Part shown: in pieces, positions 1-11,971 of the stretch
Numbering within the stretch: position 1 is the stretch's first letter
How the letters are laid out: each line of letters begins with the position of its first letter
DNA from: [Haemophilus] felis
GTDB lineage: Bacteria; Pseudomonadota; Gammaproteobacteria; Enterobacterales; Pasteurellaceae
Length of the DNA: 64,000 nt
Direction: 5' to 3'
Assembly (NCBI GenBank): GCA_002015125.1
Contig: MUYB01000021.1
Coordinates: forward strand, 2,283 to 66,282
Made by a program: the position numbers and the translations under genes
Notes under the pieces: generated by a model
Seen by the model: the letters and a program-made list of their open reading frames with translations, nothing else
Told to the model about the DNA's origin: nothing
The model's database searches: none

Positions 1-34
<34 letters not shown>

Positions 35-138
35 AGTATTTTCCCATATTAGAATGTAAACCTTAATTTTTAATAAATAGAAGAAGCCAAATTTTAATCA
101 AAAAAATTTGAGATAGAAAGAAAAATTTCTATTTAGTT

Positions 139-156
139 CCTCATCCTCATCCTCAT
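139..156 (+). repeat. Three tandem CCTCAT units
   Basis: Three exact hexanucleotide units lie in the non-coding stretch between miaA and the truncated gene at the edge. No function is evident. Confidence 0.6.
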
Positions 157-165
157 CTTTTCTCC

Positions 166-1110
166 TTAGTCATTTGTTATATCTTGCAATCTATTTAATA
201 AGACCTCTCGTGCTTCGGCGATATTTAAGCTATCTAGCCATCTGATTTCGCTGGTCCAACCTCGTAGCCAAGTAATTTGGCGTTTGGCAAGCTGGCGAGT
301 TGCACAAATCCCTTTAAATATCATTTCATCGTAGCTGTAATCACCGCGTAAATGTTCCCACATTTGGCGATATCCAACACAACGAATGGAAGGAAGATCT
401 AAATGTAAATCTGGGCGTTGGTAGAGAGCCTCTACTTCCTGTTTAAATCCAAGTTCTAACATTTTGTGGAAACGTTGTTCAATGCGTTGATGAAGTATAG
501 CGCGTTCTTGTGGCGCTATAGCAAATTGCAAAATCTGATAAGGTAAACTTTCACCTTTTTGAGCGGTTAATTCAGTAAGAGACTTTCCTGTTAAATAAAA
601 AACTTCTAAGGCACGGTTAATACGTTGTGAGTCATTAGGATTAATTCTCTGCGCTGAAATAGGATCGATTTTGCTTAATTCTTTATGTAGCGCCGCCCAA
701 CCTTGTTGTTGTGCTCGTTGTTCTATTTCATATCTAACTTGCTCATCGGCTGAAGGCAAAGGCGATAGCCCTTCTAATAGGGCTTTGTAGTACAACATGG
801 TACCGCCTACAAGCAGCGGAATTTTACCTTGTGATGTGATGTCGGCAATTTCTCGTAGAGCATCTACCCGAAAATTTGCTGCGGAATAACTTTCCGCTGG
901 ATCACAAATATCAATTAAGCGGTGCGGCGCTAGGGCAAGTTCTTGCTTACTAGGTTTGGCTGTACCAATATCCATACCTTTATAAATTAAAGCAGAATCT
1001 ACACTAATGACTTCTACAGGTAAGATTTGGCGTAATTTAATCGCAAGATCTGTTTTCCCTGAGGCGGTAGGGCCCATTAAAAAAATTGCAGTTGGTTTAT
1101 TCAATGACAT
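166..1110 (-). CDS. miaA: tRNA dimethylallyltransferase
   Basis: Transfers a dimethylallyl group to the N6 of A37 in tRNAs that read codons starting with U, the first step of ms2i6A synthesis. The P-loop GPTASGKT lies at residues 13-20, followed by the [16 protein letters not shown] segment and the [13 protein letters not shown] motif near residue 102, all typical of the family; 314 residues is normal. It is the last gene of the minus-strand block tsaE-amiB-mutL-miaA and starts one base after the mutL stop, so co-transcription and translational coupling are likely. Hfq is not adjacent, unlike in E. coli. Confidence 0.97.
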   Translation of the reverse strand: MSLNKPTAIFLMGPTASGKTDLAIKLRQILPVEVISVDSALIYKGMDIGTAKPSKQELALAPHRLIDICDPAESYSAANFRVDALREIADITSQGKIPLLVGGTMLYYKALLEGLSPLPSADEQVRYEIEQRAQQQGWAALHKELSKIDPISAQRINPNDSQRINRALEVFYLTGKSLTELTAQKGESLPYQILQFAIAPQERAILHQRIEQRFHKMLELGFKQEVEALYQRPDLHLDLPSIRCVGYRQMWEHLRGDYSYDEMIFKGICATRQLAKRQITWLRGWTSEIRWLDSLNIAEAREVLLNRLQDITND

Positions 1111-1111
1111 A

Positions 1112-2944
1112 TCAAATTTTGTCTAAATATTGTCGCCAATTAATCGGCGTTAATAATGTTTCTATACAGTACTGTTGAGAATGCTGCTCAATTTGAGTGA
1201 GTATATTTACTGCATCAGACAGCGTCTCAATCGGCGCTAGTTCTAATTGTTGGAGAAGTATTGATAGAAATTGTGATGTATCATCAATATTTTGGCTCAA
1301 CAAGGTAAGGATACATTTTTGCAGATTTTGTTGACGAACTAAGGTTGGCACTTTATTTAAGGTAATTCTACTTTGTGCTAAATGCTGGTTAAATTCAAAC
1401 CCATATTGTTGGAAAAAATCTTGTTGCTCTTTCCAATATTGAATTTGCTGTTCATTTAAACGAATCACTAGCGGTATGAGAAGTGGTTGACGTTGTGAAG
1501 TCTGTTGTAAACTCAATTGAATATGCAAACGCTGCAATTTATTTAAGGACAGTAAATAAAAGGTATTTTCTCGCTGCAATAGCAACGCCTTGTTTTCTAC
1601 TAGCGCTAAGGCGCGCAATAGATTGGAGGCGGCGCTTAACTGCACTGTTGGCTCTATTGTAATTTGCGCTTTATCTTCTCGGGGCGGTAGTGAAGAGAGT
1701 AGTTCGCCGTAAGTTTGAGTAAATTCTTTAGGAATGGATTCTGTTTTTGTTTGTTTAAAGGATGAACTAGACCAAGCAGAAGAAACTTGTTTTTCTGAGG
1801 TTCGGTTAAAAATATTTGTTCCTGCGGCGGTACGATTAGTATGGATATTTCTCCCATCATTCCATGTTGGAGTTGGTTCATTAACTTTGAACTTTTCAAC
1901 CTCTATTTTCGGCTTATCGCTATTTTGCATTGACAGGGAAGGTTTGATTTCTGTTTGAAGGGCATTAGATACGCCTTGATAAATAAAATCGTGAATCAAT
2001 CGTTGCTGATGAAAACGCACTTCATGCTTTGTTGGATGTACGTTAACGTCAACATCTTTAGGATTTAAATCGAAAAATAGTACGAAAGCAGGGTGCTGTT
2101 CTGTGTTTATATGATCAGCATAAGCTTGACGGATAGCATGGGTAATCACTTTATCGCGAATCATTCGTCCATTGATATAACAATAATTGAGATCATTTTG
2201 AGGTCGAGTAAAATTTGTTGTCGCTATCCAACCGTATAAATGTAGATCATTGTGTTTCCAGTCGATGTGCAATGCGTGTTGCACAAAATCTTCCCCACAA
2301 ATACTCGCAACGCGTTTTAAATGTAAGCTAGGGTCTGGTGCAGGTTTGTATTGGCGAATGATCTTACCATTATGAGTTAAAGTGAAGGCAATATTAAATT
2401 TTGCTAAAGCAATGCGACGAATAACTTCATCAATGTGAGTGAACTCTGTTTTATCTGCGCGTAGAAATTTACGTCGAGCTGGCGTATTAAAAAATAAATT
2501 TGCGACTTCTACGGTTGTTCCTACAGGGTGAGATGCTGGTTTGATTGTGGTTTCCATATCTCGCCCTTGAGCATAAACTTGCCAAGCTTCGGTTTGCTCT
2601 GCCGTACGAGAGGTGAGTGTCAGACGAGAAACTGAACTAATACTTGCTAAAGCTTCACCGCGAAAGCCTAAACTTAAAATACCGTCGAGATCTTCAAGAC
2701 AAGTAATTTTACTCGTAGCGTGCCGCGCAAGAGCAAGATTAAGCTCTTGTTTAGGAATGCCTATCCCATTATCACGAATCCGAATTAGCCTTGAGCCTCC
2801 GTTTTCAATATCAATTTGGATCCTTGTAGCACCGGCATCTAAGCTATTTTCTACCAGCTCTTTTACAACTGAAGCAGGGCGTTCAACAACTTCTCCCGCA
2901 GCAATTTGGTTAGCCAGCTGTAAGGGTAAAATTTGAATTGACAT
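1112..2944 (-). CDS. mutL: DNA mismatch repair protein MutL
   Basis: MutL is the ATPase that links MutS mismatch recognition to MutH nicking and UvrD unwinding. The N-terminal GHKL ATPase is intact: [11 protein letters not shown] near residue 31, DNGIGI, and [10 protein letters not shown] near 95, followed by the transducer segment with [15 protein letters not shown] near 300. A low-complexity linker separates a C-terminal dimerisation domain. I see no DQHAxxE endonuclease motif, as expected for gammaproteobacteria that use MutH. It sits 3 bases after amiB and 1 base before miaA. 610 residues is in the family range. Confidence 0.97.
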   Translation of the reverse strand: MSIQILPLQLANQIAAGEVVERPASVVKELVENSLDAGATRIQIDIENGGSRLIRIRDNGIGIPKQELNLALARHATSKITCLEDLDGILSLGFRGEALASISSVSRLTLTSRTAEQTEAWQVYAQGRDMETTIKPASHPVGTTVEVANLFFNTPARRKFLRADKTEFTHIDEVIRRIALAKFNIAFTLTHNGKIIRQYKPAPDPSLHLKRVASICGEDFVQHALHIDWKHNDLHLYGWIATTNFTRPQNDLNYCYINGRMIRDKVITHAIRQAYADHINTEQHPAFVLFFDLNPKDVDVNVHPTKHEVRFHQQRLIHDFIYQGVSNALQTEIKPSLSMQNSDKPKIEVEKFKVNEPTPTWNDGRNIHTNRTAAGTNIFNRTSEKQVSSAWSSSSFKQTKTESIPKEFTQTYGELLSSLPPREDKAQITIEPTVQLSAASNLLRALALVENKALLLQRENTFYLLSLNKLQRLHIQLSLQQTSQRQPLLIPLVIRLNEQQIQYWKEQQDFFQQYGFEFNQHLAQSRITLNKVPTLVRQQNLQKCILTLLSQNIDDTSQFLSILLQQLELAPIETLSDAVNILTQIEQHSQQYCIETLLTPINWRQYLDKI

Positions 2945-2947
2945 AGA

Positions 2948-4183
2948 TTATTCTCGTAGTTTTAATTTTTGCCCTAGTAAAACTTTTCCATTCTTTAAGT
3001 TAGGATTCAATTTTAATAATTGGCTTGGTGGTAGATTGTATTCTCTTGCAATTGCATAGAGTGTTTGTCCTTTTTTAACCACATGATATTGCGGTACGGT
3101 CTCCATTTTTTTCGTTGTTTGAACTGGAGATTTTTTATCGCTCATATGCTTGTTAGAGATCCCTTGTTTTTTATCCCTATTAATGTCGGAACCTTGTGGA
3201 ATTTTTAAGGTTTGATCAATAAACAAATTGCGATTTTTGAGTTTATTTAATTGAACAATAGCATTGATTGTTACTTTATATTTTTTGGCTAACCCAGTTA
3301 AACTTTCGCCAGCAACGACTTTATGACGTAAACCGCTATCTTTTATTTCATTTTCATTCGTATTCGTTTTTTCGACGTTACTTGTTACTCGTTGTGCTCG
3401 TTCTGCCTTATCAACTTTTTTGCGGTATTCAGATAATCCTTGATAGATCATATAAGCTACTTTTTTACGATAGGCTAAGGTATTTAGCTTTTTTTCTTCT
3501 TCTGGGTTAGATAAAAATCCAGTTTCTACCAAAATAGACGGAATATCAGGAGAACGTAACACGCCAAGACTGGCATGTTGTGGAATGTTGCGATTTAGCG
3601 CTGTAATCTTAGAGAAGTGTCTAAGTACAATAGAACCTAATTCATAGCCCACACGTTGGCTATGGCCAAATTGTAAATCTAATACCGTTTGATCTAGATA
3701 TTTTTCCGAATGAGAAGAAAGAACGTTACCCGCGCCACCTAGTAATTGGGAATGTTTTTCGTGATCTTCTAACCATTTACCCATTTCGCTATTAGCTCGG
3801 CGATTTGAAAGTATCCAAACAGATGCGCCACGCAAACGAGAGGAGACATTTGAATCAGCATGGATTGAAATTAACAAATTAGCTTTATGTTGTCTGGCAA
3901 TTTCAGAACGCTTGGGCACGGAAATAAAATAATCACCTTTACGTGTAAGAACGCCGCGGAAATTGGCATCTTTGTCTAATAAGGCTTTTAATTCATTAGC
4001 AATTGAAAGCGTTACATTTTTTTCATAGATTTTGAGATTTCGACTGATAGCGCCGGGATCTGTTCCTCCATGGCCGGGATCGATAGCAATAACCCAAATA
4101 TTATTTGCGAAAGCCATTTGTCCAAAGCTGATTAAAATGAAGAAGATAAAATGTAAACCTGAAACAAATTGATTCTTTTTCAT
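2948..4183 (-). CDS. amiB: N-acetylmuramoyl-L-alanine amidase with two LysM domains
   Basis: Periplasmic zinc amidase that cuts peptidoglycan side chains during daughter-cell separation. An N-terminal signal peptide ends near AFA-N (about residue 27). The Amidase_3 domain shows [19 protein letters not shown] and VETGFLSN, carrying zinc ligands and the catalytic glutamate. Two LysM repeats follow, near residues 288-330 and 367-410, for binding septal peptidoglycan. 411 residues fits AmiB. The operon position between tsaE and mutL is conserved in Haemophilus and E. coli. Confidence 0.95.
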   Translation of the reverse strand: MKKNQFVSGLHFIFFILISFGQMAFANNIWVIAIDPGHGGTDPGAISRNLKIYEKNVTLSIANELKALLDKDANFRGVLTRKGDYFISVPKRSEIARQHKANLLISIHADSNVSSRLRGASVWILSNRRANSEMGKWLEDHEKHSQLLGGAGNVLSSHSEKYLDQTVLDLQFGHSQRVGYELGSIVLRHFSKITALNRNIPQHASLGVLRSPDIPSILVETGFLSNPEEEKKLNTLAYRKKVAYMIYQGLSEYRKKVDKAERAQRVTSNVEKTNTNENEIKDSGLRHKVVAGESLTGLAKKYKVTINAIVQLNKLKNRNLFIDQTLKIPQGSDINRDKKQGISNKHMSDKKSPVQTTKKMETVPQYHVVKKGQTLYAIAREYNLPPSQLLKLNPNLKNGKVLLGQKLKLRE

Positions 4184-4192
4184 CCTTATTCC

Positions 4193-4675
4193 TTAAACTA
4201 GTTTAGCGATAATTTGCTCACCTATCTCTGACTGCGGCGTTAAGATGATGTTGCGCGCGTTATCTTGATAATGAATTTCTATAATTAAATCAGCTGGATT
4301 TAGCAAACCTTTGCCCTTCTCAGACCATTCAATGAGACACAAACAAGGAGTAGTGAAGTAGTCGCGAATCCCCATAAATTCTAATTCTTCAGGATCGCTT
4401 AGACGGTATAAATCAAAGTGATAAACCGTTTTAGTGGTTAGATGATATTCTTCAACTAAAGTATATGTCGGACTTTTAACATTACCTTGATGCCCTAGTG
4501 CCTGAATAATGCCACGACTGAGCGTTGTTTTCCCCGCACCTAAATCTCCATTTAAATAAAAAACCGTTGCTTTTGAAGTTTCTGTTTGTTCTAGCGCGTT
4601 AACTAATTTTGCACCAAAAGCACACATTGCTTCAGTATCAGGAATAAATTGTTGAAAATAGGGGAGTTGAGTCAT
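4193..4675 (-). CDS. tsaE: tRNA threonylcarbamoyladenosine biosynthesis ATPase TsaE
   Basis: Partner of TsaB and TsaD in making t6A37 in ANN-decoding tRNAs. The P-loop GDLGAGKTT and the downstream VEEYHL and YHFDLYRL segments identify the family. A longer reading to 4714 would need a TTG start; I chose the ATG at 4675, giving 160 residues, close to the usual length. It is the first gene of the leftward block and ends 9 bases before amiB. No strong Shine-Dalgarno sequence is visible before this ATG, so the start is the uncertain part. Confidence 0.93.
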   Translation of the reverse strand: MTQLPYFQQFIPDTEAMCAFGAKLVNALEQTETSKATVFYLNGDLGAGKTTLSRGIIQALGHQGNVKSPTYTLVEEYHLTTKTVYHFDLYRLSDPEELEFMGIRDYFTTPCLCLIEWSEKGKGLLNPADLIIEIHYQDNARNIILTPQSEIGEQIIAKLV

Positions 4676-4817
4676 TTTAATAAAGCTATCTGTGAAAAAG
4701 TTGAAAATGAGCAAAATTGTACCGTAAATCTAGCTGATTACCTAGCTGATACAAGGAAATTCTTCAATTAAACTCGCTAAAGTTTTTAGCTAAAAAAGAA
4801 CTGATAAATTTAAAATT

Positions 4818-4893
4818 TGGAGCGGGAAACGAGGCTCGAACTCGCGACCCCAACCTTGGCAAGGTTGTGCTCTACCAACTGAGCTATTCCCGC
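4818..4893 (-). tRNA. tRNA-Gly (GCC), copy 2
   Basis: 76 nucleotides with a 7-bp acceptor stem GCGGGAA/TTCCCGC, encoded CCA, TTCGA loop and anticodon GCC. The sequence appears identical to the copy at 4922-4997, 28 bases upstream, so the two form a tandem duplicated transcription unit read leftward. Confidence 0.97.
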
Positions 4894-4921
4894 ACTGTAT
4901 GAATGAAAAGAGTATTGAAAT

Positions 4922-4997
4922 TGGAGCGGGAAACGAGGCTCGAACTCGCGACCCCAACCTTGGCAAGGTTGTGCTCTACCAACTGAGCTATTCCCGC
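4922..4997 (-). tRNA. tRNA-Gly (GCC), copy 1
   Basis: Same cloverleaf as the downstream copy: anticodon GCC, encoded 3' CCA, 76 nucleotides. A promoter lies 36-63 bases upstream on the minus strand. Confidence 0.97.
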
Positions 4998-5032
4998 ATT
5001 ATTTTGGCTGTAACAGCGAAAAACAGGGCGCT

Positions 5033-5060
5033 ATTATACGAGAAAAATCTCTTCAAGCAA
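5033..5060 (-). promoter_or_regulatory. Promoter of the tRNA-Gly pair
   Basis: Minus-strand -35 TTGCTT (5055-5060), 16-bp spacer and perfect -10 TATAAT (5033-5038), followed by the GC-rich AGCGCCC expected of a stringently controlled stable-RNA promoter. Its -35 is the loop of the orn terminator hairpin. Confidence 0.75.
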
Positions 5061-5072
5061 GAAGAGATTTTT
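5043..5072 (-). terminator. Intrinsic terminator of orn
   Basis: A 12-bp perfect stem (5043-5054 with 5061-5072), loop of six, ending in a run of T on the minus strand, 60 bases after the orn stop. Confidence 0.8.
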
Positions 5073-5132
5073 GAAAAAATGTTGTTTGATGAGATATTGT
5101 TCAAAATTCGATATGTTATAATTCATCCTGTT

Positions 5133-5678
5133 TTACAGCTTAATAAAATTTTCCCGATAATAGCGTAGCTCAGCAATAGATTCACGAATATCATCTAAGG
5201 CTAAATGGGTATTTTTCTTTTCAAATCCTTTTAAAACTTGTGGCTTCCAGCGGTTTGCTAGTTCTTTTAAAGTACTCACATCAAGATGGCGATAGTGGAA
5301 ATAATCTGCCAATTCAGGCATATATTTAAACAAAAATCGTTTGTCTTGTGCCACGCTATTTCCGCAAATCGGCGATACGCCTTTAGGAACCCATTTTTTT
5401 AAGAAGTCTAGCGTCTGTAATTCTGCTGCACGCTCTGTCAATTTACTCTGCTGTACTCGAGTGATTAAACCATTAGCGCTATGTGTTTTCTGACACCACT
5501 CATTCATTTTATTTAGGAATTGTTCTGTTTGGTGAATTGCAAGAACAGGACCTTCTGCGAGAATATTTAGGTCTTTATCTGTAACGATAGTGGCAATTTC
5601 TATGATTTTTTCTTTTTCTGGATCGAGTCCAGTCATTTCCAAATCAATCCAAATCAGGTTTTGTTTATCTAATTTCAT
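5133..5678 (-). CDS. orn: Oligoribonuclease
   Basis: 3'-5' exonuclease that degrades RNA dinucleotides at the end of mRNA turnover; essential in many gammaproteobacteria. The DEDDh fold is evident from [10 protein letters not shown] near residue 10, the conserved CGNSVAQD segment, and the final H-x4-D within [11 protein letters not shown] near residue 158. 181 residues is standard. It is divergent from rsgA, as in E. coli, with 84 bases between start codons. Confidence 0.96.
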   Translation of the reverse strand: MKLDKQNLIWIDLEMTGLDPEKEKIIEIATIVTDKDLNILAEGPVLAIHQTEQFLNKMNEWCQKTHSANGLITRVQQSKLTERAAELQTLDFLKKWVPKGVSPICGNSVAQDKRFLFKYMPELADYFHYRHLDVSTLKELANRWKPQVLKGFEKKNTHLALDDIRESIAELRYYRENFIKL

Positions 5679-5762
5679 GGTGTATCCTATGGGTATTCAG
5701 TAAATAGTGCGCTATTTTAGCGGAAATGTAATAAAAAGTACTGTTCTTTTAAGGATTCATCT

Positions 5763-6824
5763 TTGACCAAACGCAAACTTACTCAAAATCAAAAACGGCG
5801 TATTCAAGATAACAATATGAATATGTTACAACGTCATTATGCTAAAAAGAAGAAACATATTGAGTGGCAAGAGGATATGTTAGGGGAGTTGCAAGATGGT
5901 TTGGTGGTAACTCGTTATTCAATGCACGCTGATGTAGAAAATAGCCAAGGTAAGATTTATCGTTGTAATTTACGCCGCACTTTATCTAGCGTGGTTGTGG
6001 GAGATCATGTTGTATGGAGAGAAGGAAATCAACAATTACAAGGGATTAGCGGCGTTATTGAAGCAGTTAAACCTAGGAAAAGTGAAATTACTCGTCCTGA
6101 TTATTATGATGGATTAAAACCTATTGCTGCAAATATTGATCGGATTATTATTGTTTCTGCAGTATTACCAGCTTTGTCTTTTAATATTATCGATCGCTAC
6201 CTTGTTGTTTGTGAAGAGGCAAATATTCCAGCAATTATCCTGTTAAACAAAGTGGACTTGCTTAACGCCGAACAACGTAGAGAAGTTGAAGAGCAACTTA
6301 AAATCTATCAACAAATAGGTTATAAAACCTTAATGATTTCAGCGCAAACAGGGGAAAATCTAACTCAGCTCACGGATTTATTTTCTCAAGGAACATCAAT
6401 TTTTGTTGGGCAGTCAGGAGTAGGGAAGTCAAGTTTAATCAATCAAATTTTACCCGAGGTAAATGCACAGGTTGGGGAGATTAGCGATATTTCAGGTTTA
6501 GGACAGCATACTACGACATCTTCTCGTCTATATCATTTGGAGCAAGGCGGTTGTTTAATAGACTCTCCGGGAATTCGTGAATTTGGGCTTTGGCATTTAA
6601 CGCCTCAACAAGTTACTAAAGGGTATCGAGAATTTCAGTATGTACTTGGCACTTGTAAGTTTCGTGATTGTAAACATTTATCAGATCCTGGTTGCGCCTT
6701 ACGAGAGGCGGTTGAAAATGGGAAAATTAGCCAACTTCGTTTTGATAATTATCACCGCTTAATCAACAGTTTGAACGAAACCAAATCACAGCGACATTTT
6801 GGCAAAGAAACTACTGTTAATTAA
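5763..6824 (+). CDS. rsgA: Small ribosomal subunit biogenesis GTPase RsgA
   Basis: Circularly permuted GTPase that tests 30S maturation. It has a basic N-terminus, an OB-fold, then G motifs in permuted order: [24 protein letters not shown]. The C-terminal zinc knuckle [14 protein letters not shown] is complete. The start is TTG at 5763, supported by AAGGA at 5751-5755 with 7-base spacing and by alignment of the MTKRKL N-terminus to the family. 353 residues is normal. Confidence 0.95.
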   Translation: MTKRKLTQNQKRRIQDNNMNMLQRHYAKKKKHIEWQEDMLGELQDGLVVTRYSMHADVENSQGKIYRCNLRRTLSSVVVGDHVVWREGNQQLQGISGVIEAVKPRKSEITRPDYYDGLKPIAANIDRIIIVSAVLPALSFNIIDRYLVVCEEANIPAIILLNKVDLLNAEQRREVEEQLKIYQQIGYKTLMISAQTGENLTQLTDLFSQGTSIFVGQSGVGKSSLINQILPEVNAQVGEISDISGLGQHTTTSSRLYHLEQGGCLIDSPGIREFGLWHLTPQQVTKGYREFQYVLGTCKFRDCKHLSDPGCALREAVENGKISQLRFDNYHRLINSLNETKSQRHFGKETTVN

Positions 6825-6878
6825 ATGTTAAAAATGCTCCATTAAGTGGAATATAAGTGGAATAAATGAAGAATTTTT

Positions 6879-6940
6879 TGTGATCTTCCTCACATTTTTA
6901 TGGGGTAAATCTTGATTATTTGTATCCTAAACTAGATACT
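6879..6940 (+). promoter_or_regulatory. CRP site and promoter of ptsHI-crr
   Basis: TGTGA-N6-TCACA at 6879-6894 is a perfect CRP consensus flanked by A/T runs. A -35 TTGATT (6912-6917), 17-bp spacer and -10 GATACT (6935-6940) follow. The CRP centre falls about 60 bases before the predicted start near 6947, the classic class I position. The leader to ptsH is about 105 bases. Confidence 0.75.
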
Positions 6941-7052
6941 AGCGACCAATTTATTTTTTAATAAAAATAAATCATTCATATACGACTCCTGCTGAGTAGC
7001 CTCCGTTATTCATAAGTAAAGTCGTTCAATTCATCATAAGAGGAAAAACATT

Positions 7053-7310
7053 ATGTACTCAAAAGACGTTGAAATTATTGCTCCAAATGGTTTACATACT
7101 CGTCCTGCTGCTCAGTTTGTGAAAGAAGCTAAAGCTTTTGCTTCAGATATTACCGTAACCTCTGCTGGAAAAAGTGCAAGCGCCAAAAGCTTGTTTAAAC
7201 TACAAACCTTAGCTTTAACTCAGGGAACTGTGATTACTATTTCTGCCGAAGGTGAAGATGAACAGAAAGCTGTTGATCATTTAGTGGCTTTAATTCCAAC
7301 CTTAGAATAA
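7053..7310 (+). CDS. ptsH: Phosphocarrier protein HPr
   Basis: Cytoplasmic phosphocarrier that takes phosphate from enzyme I on His15 and passes it to the sugar-specific EIIA proteins. The GLHTRPA motif carries His15, and the SAKSLFKLQ segment around Ser46 is present. 85 residues matches E. coli HPr. AGAGGAAA upstream is a strong ribosome-binding site. First gene of ptsH-ptsI-crr, behind a CRP-dependent promoter. Confidence 0.97.
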   Translation: MYSKDVEIIAPNGLHTRPAAQFVKEAKAFASDITVTSAGKSASAKSLFKLQTLALTQGTVITISAEGEDEQKAVDHLVALIPTLE

Positions 7311-7321
7311 TTATATAGTTG

Positions 7322-7357
7322 TAAATAGCTACACAAATAAGATTGTGTAGCTATTTA
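7322..7357 (+). promoter_or_regulatory. Perfect 15-bp hairpin between ptsH and ptsI
   Basis: TAAATAGCTACACAA (7322-7336) pairs exactly with 7343-7357 around a six-base loop. It is followed by TTATTATC, not a clean U-run. It could trim ptsI expression relative to ptsH by partial termination, or protect the ptsH mRNA end. Confidence 0.7.
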
Positions 7358-7394
7358 TTATCTTACCCGTTAATTTACTTTTCAGAAGGTTTCT

Positions 7395-9140
7395 ATGACT
7401 TCTATTACATCTACCATTTCAGGAATTCCCGCTTCTCCCGGCATTGTTTTCGGCAAGGCATTAGTTCTAAAAGAAGAAAGTGTTGTACTTGATATGAACA
7501 AAATCACGGAAGATCAAATTGATAGTGAAATTCAACGTTTTTATCGTGGACGAAGTGCTGCGGTTGAGCAACTTGAATCTATTCGTGATCGCGCTTACCA
7601 ATCTTTAGGTGAAGAAAAAGGGGCGATTTTTGAAGGTCATTTGATGATTTTAGAAGATGAGGAATTGGAAGAAGAAATCCTCGATTACTTGCGTTCAAAT
7701 AAAGTTAACGCCGCTGTAGCTACCAGTAAAATTATCGATCAACAAGTAACGATGTTGTCCGAAATCGATGATGAATATTTAAGAGAAAGAGCAGGCGATA
7801 TTCGAGATATTGGTAATCGTTTGATCAAAAATATTTTGGGAATGCATATTGTTGATTTGGGCGATATTAAGCAAGAAGCGATTTTAGTGGCAGAAGATCT
7901 TACACCTTCTCAAACAGCACAATTAAATTTAGAGAAAGTACTCGGTTTTGTTACCGATATTGGTGGCAGAACGTCTCATACTTCGATTATGGCACGCTCT
8001 CTAGAATTGCCCGCTATTGTAGGAACCAATAACGTTACCCAATTAGTCAATAGTGGTGATGATTTGATTCTCGATGCAGTTAATAACAAAGTTTACATTA
8101 ACCCAACTCAAGATGAAGTGCTTTGTTTAAAAGCACTGGAGAAAAAATTATCAGAGGAAAAAGCCGAATTAGCTAAATTAAAAGATTTGCCAGCACTCAC
8201 TTTGGATGGGCATCTAGTCGATGTAGTGGCAAATATCGGAACTATTCGTGATATTGAAAGCGCCGATCGTAATGGGGCAGAAGGTATTGGTTTATATCGA
8301 ACCGAATTCTTATTTATGGATAGAGACCAACTACCTTCGGAGGAAGAACAATTTGTTGCTTACAAAGAAATTGTGGAGGCAATGAGCGGTAGATTAGTTG
8401 TACTACGTACAATGGATATCGGTGGCGATAAAGATCTACCTTATATGAACCTACCAAAAGAAATGAATCCTTTCTTAGGTTGGCGCGCAATTCGAATCGC
8501 GTTAGATCGTCGTGAAATTCTTCATGCTCAATTAAGAGCGGCGTTAAGAGCTTCTGCATTTGGAAAATTAGCAGTTATGTTCCCAATGATAATTTCTGTA
8601 GAAGAAATTAGAGAATTAAAATCTGTTGTTGAAAATCTTAAACAAGAATTACGCAATGAAGGGAAAGCTTTTGATGAAAATATGCAAATCGGTGTAATGG
8701 TTGAAACGCCTTCTGCTGCGGTGAACGCAAAATTCTTAGCGAAAGAAGTGGACTTCTTTAGTATCGGTACAAATGATTTAACCCAATATACTTTAGCTGT
8801 GGATCGTGGTAACGAGTTAATTTCACATTTATACAATCCAATGTCGCCATCGGTGTTACATTTGATTTCACAGGTTATCCAAGCATCTCATGCGGAAGGT
8901 AAATGGACAGGAATGTGTGGGGAATTAGCGGGCGATGAAAAAGCAGCTTTATTATTATTAGGTATGGGGCTACATGAATTTAGTATGAGCGCGATTTCTA
9001 TTCCTCGTATTAAAAAATTAATTCGCAATGTTAATTATGCAGATGCTAAAGAATTAGCAGAAAAAGCTTTAGCTTGCCCAACATCTGCGGATATTGAACA
9101 ACTAATACAGGATTTTTTAGTTGAAAAAGCATTAAATTAG
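7395..9140 (+). CDS. ptsI: Phosphoenolpyruvate-protein phosphotransferase (enzyme I)
   Basis: Autophosphorylates from PEP and donates to HPr. The phosphorylated histidine lies in [11 protein letters not shown] near residue 194; [11 protein letters not shown] and the TIM-barrel active-site cysteine in MCGELAGD are present. The chosen ATG has AGAAGGT four bases before it and adds about eight residues to the usual MISGI N-terminus, an extension I cannot rule out as an annotation artefact. Otherwise full length at 581 residues. Confidence 0.97.
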   Translation: MTSITSTISGIPASPGIVFGKALVLKEESVVLDMNKITEDQIDSEIQRFYRGRSAAVEQLESIRDRAYQSLGEEKGAIFEGHLMILEDEELEEEILDYLRSNKVNAAVATSKIIDQQVTMLSEIDDEYLRERAGDIRDIGNRLIKNILGMHIVDLGDIKQEAILVAEDLTPSQTAQLNLEKVLGFVTDIGGRTSHTSIMARSLELPAIVGTNNVTQLVNSGDDLILDAVNNKVYINPTQDEVLCLKALEKKLSEEKAELAKLKDLPALTLDGHLVDVVANIGTIRDIESADRNGAEGIGLYRTEFLFMDRDQLPSEEEQFVAYKEIVEAMSGRLVVLRTMDIGGDKDLPYMNLPKEMNPFLGWRAIRIALDRREILHAQLRAALRASAFGKLAVMFPMIISVEEIRELKSVVENLKQELRNEGKAFDENMQIGVMVETPSAAVNAKFLAKEVDFFSIGTNDLTQYTLAVDRGNELISHLYNPMSPSVLHLISQVIQASHAEGKWTGMCGELAGDEKAALLLLGMGLHEFSMSAISIPRIKKLIRNVNYADAKELAEKALACPTSADIEQLIQDFLVEKALN

Positions 9141-9200
9141 ATACAATTTTTATTTTTTAAGCTAAAATGCACGCCACATTTACTAAGTAGGAGACTCAAA

Positions 9201-9701
9201 ATGGGTTTATTTGACAAATTATTTGGTTCAAAAGATAAAAAGACCGTAGAACTTCACATTTGTGCACCAATTTCAGGTGAAATTGTGAATATTGAAGATG
9301 TTCCAGATGTAGTTTTTTCTGAAAAAATTGTAGGTGATGGTATTGCTATTCGTCCTACTGGAAGCAAAATCGTTGCACCAGTTGACGGTGTGATTGGTAA
9401 AATTTTTGAGACTAATCACGCATTCTCAATGGAGTCAAAAGACGGAGTTGAGCTATTTGTTCACTTTGGTATCGACACAGTTGAACTAAAAGGTGAAGGT
9501 TTTACTCGTGTTGCGAAAGAAGGACAAACAGTGAAATGTGGCGATACTATAATTGAGCTTGATTTACCTTTATTAGAATCAAGAGCAAAATCAGTATTAA
9601 CGCCAGTTGTAATTTCTAATATGGATGAAATCACTAATATTGAGAAAAAAGCGGGTGAAGTTGTCGCTGGTGAATCTCCAGTTATTACTCTTAAAAAATA
9701 A
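9201..9701 (+). CDS. crr: Glucose-type PTS EIIA component
   Basis: Soluble EIIA(Glc), which passes phosphate to sugar EIIB domains and in enterics regulates adenylate cyclase and inducer exclusion. The two active-site histidines are visible in NHAFSMES and VELFVHFGIDTVEL. 166 residues is slightly shorter than E. coli Crr. Last gene of the pts operon, closed by the terminator at 9718. Confidence 0.96.
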   Translation: MGLFDKLFGSKDKKTVELHICAPISGEIVNIEDVPDVVFSEKIVGDGIAIRPTGSKIVAPVDGVIGKIFETNHAFSMESKDGVELFVHFGIDTVELKGEGFTRVAKEGQTVKCGDTIIELDLPLLESRAKSVLTPVVISNMDEITNIEKKAGEVVAGESPVITLKK

Positions 9702-9717
9702 GATTGTTTTGTGAAAT

Positions 9718-9746
9718 AGCCTACTTTGCCCAAGTAGGCTTTTTTA
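9718..9746 (+). terminator. Terminator of ptsHI-crr
   Basis: Nine-bp stem AGCCTACTT/AAGTAGGCT (9718-9726 with 9732-9740) followed by a T tract. Confidence 0.9.
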
Positions 9747-9793
9747 TTTCTCCTTCCTGTATAGATGCACTTTAAACTGGTTTATTCAATTGA

Positions 9794-11158
<1,365 letters not shown>

Positions 11159-11182
11159 TTTATTCTTTCTATAAAAGTAAAA

Positions 11183-11219
11183 ATGGCTGCACAAATAATC
11201 ATTGGCAGCCATCTTATTT
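11183..11219. terminator. Bidirectional terminator between serS and moeB
   Basis: Stem ATGGCTGC/GCAGCCAT (11183-11190 with 11205-11212) has T-rich tails on both strands. Confidence 0.8.
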
Positions 11220-11248
11220 TTACTCAATAAACTCTGGGAAAGTTTACT

Positions 11249-11971
11249 CTACTTAGGCAATTTTAATTCTCTAATTTGCATATTCATACCGTCAATCATC
11301 AATAAACGTCCGCACAAAGTATTTCCTATATTTAGACACAGCTTAATTGCTTCTAACGCCTGTATAGCGCCGACAACACCAACAATAGGCGAGAGTACAC
11401 CTGCTTCTACACAGCTTAGCCTGTTTTCTCCGAATAATTGACTAATATTTTTGTAAGTTGGGCTATTTTTTTCATAAGTGAATACGCTAATTTGTCCTTC
11501 CATTCTAATTGCAGCACCTGATACCAAAGGAATCTTGGCCTTTTGACAACAACGATCTAATTGATTGCGAGTATCTACATTATCTGAACAATCTAGTACA
11601 ACGTTAAATTGAGGAATAAGCTCATTCATTGCTTGTTCAGTCAGTCTTTCTGCAATTGTATTAATTTGGATATGAGGATTGAGGGTTTGCAAACTGATCT
11701 TAGCAGATTCTACTTTTAGCATTTCTAAGCGGCTATCGTTATGTAACACTTGGCGTTGTAAATTTGATAAGGATACATGATCAAAATCAACTAAAGTTAA
11801 TTGTCCCACGCCTGAGCAAGCCAGATACTGAGCTGCTGCACAGCCCAGTCCGCCTAATCCAATAATAAGCATTTTGCTTGCTTTAAGTTTTTCTTGACCA
11901 TCAAAATCCACGGATTTGAGGATTATTTGGCGGTTATAACGAAGTTCTTCTTGGTAAGTTAATTCTGTCAT
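11249..11971 (-). CDS. moeB: Molybdopterin-synthase adenylyltransferase MoeB
   Basis: Adenylates the C-terminus of MoaD for sulfur transfer in molybdenum cofactor synthesis. The Rossmann GLGGLGCAA motif, the DxDxVxxSNLQRQ segment and the active-site cysteine in LSCVEAGVLSP are present. Both zinc-binding CxxC pairs of E. coli MoeB are absent: the first aligns to TYKN and the protein ends before the second. From memory, H. influenzae MoeB has the same loss, so it is a family trait and not decay. The start overlaps the moeA stop by one base (TAATG). Confidence 0.93.
   Translation of the reverse strand: MTELTYQEELRYNRQIILKSVDFDGQEKLKASKMLIIGLGGLGCAAAQYLACSGVGQLTLVDFDHVSLSNLQRQVLHNDSRLEMLKVESAKISLQTLNPHIQINTIAERLTEQAMNELIPQFNVVLDCSDNVDTRNQLDRCCQKAKIPLVSGAAIRMEGQISVFTYEKNSPTYKNISQLFGENRLSCVEAGVLSPIVGVVGAIQALEAIKLCLNIGNTLCGRLLMIDGMNMQIRELKLPK

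Noticed and set aside
4899..5168. An 89-codon open frame on the plus strand
   Set aside because: It runs through the antisense of a tRNA-Gly gene, the tRNA promoter and the orn terminator, and has no ribosome-binding site.
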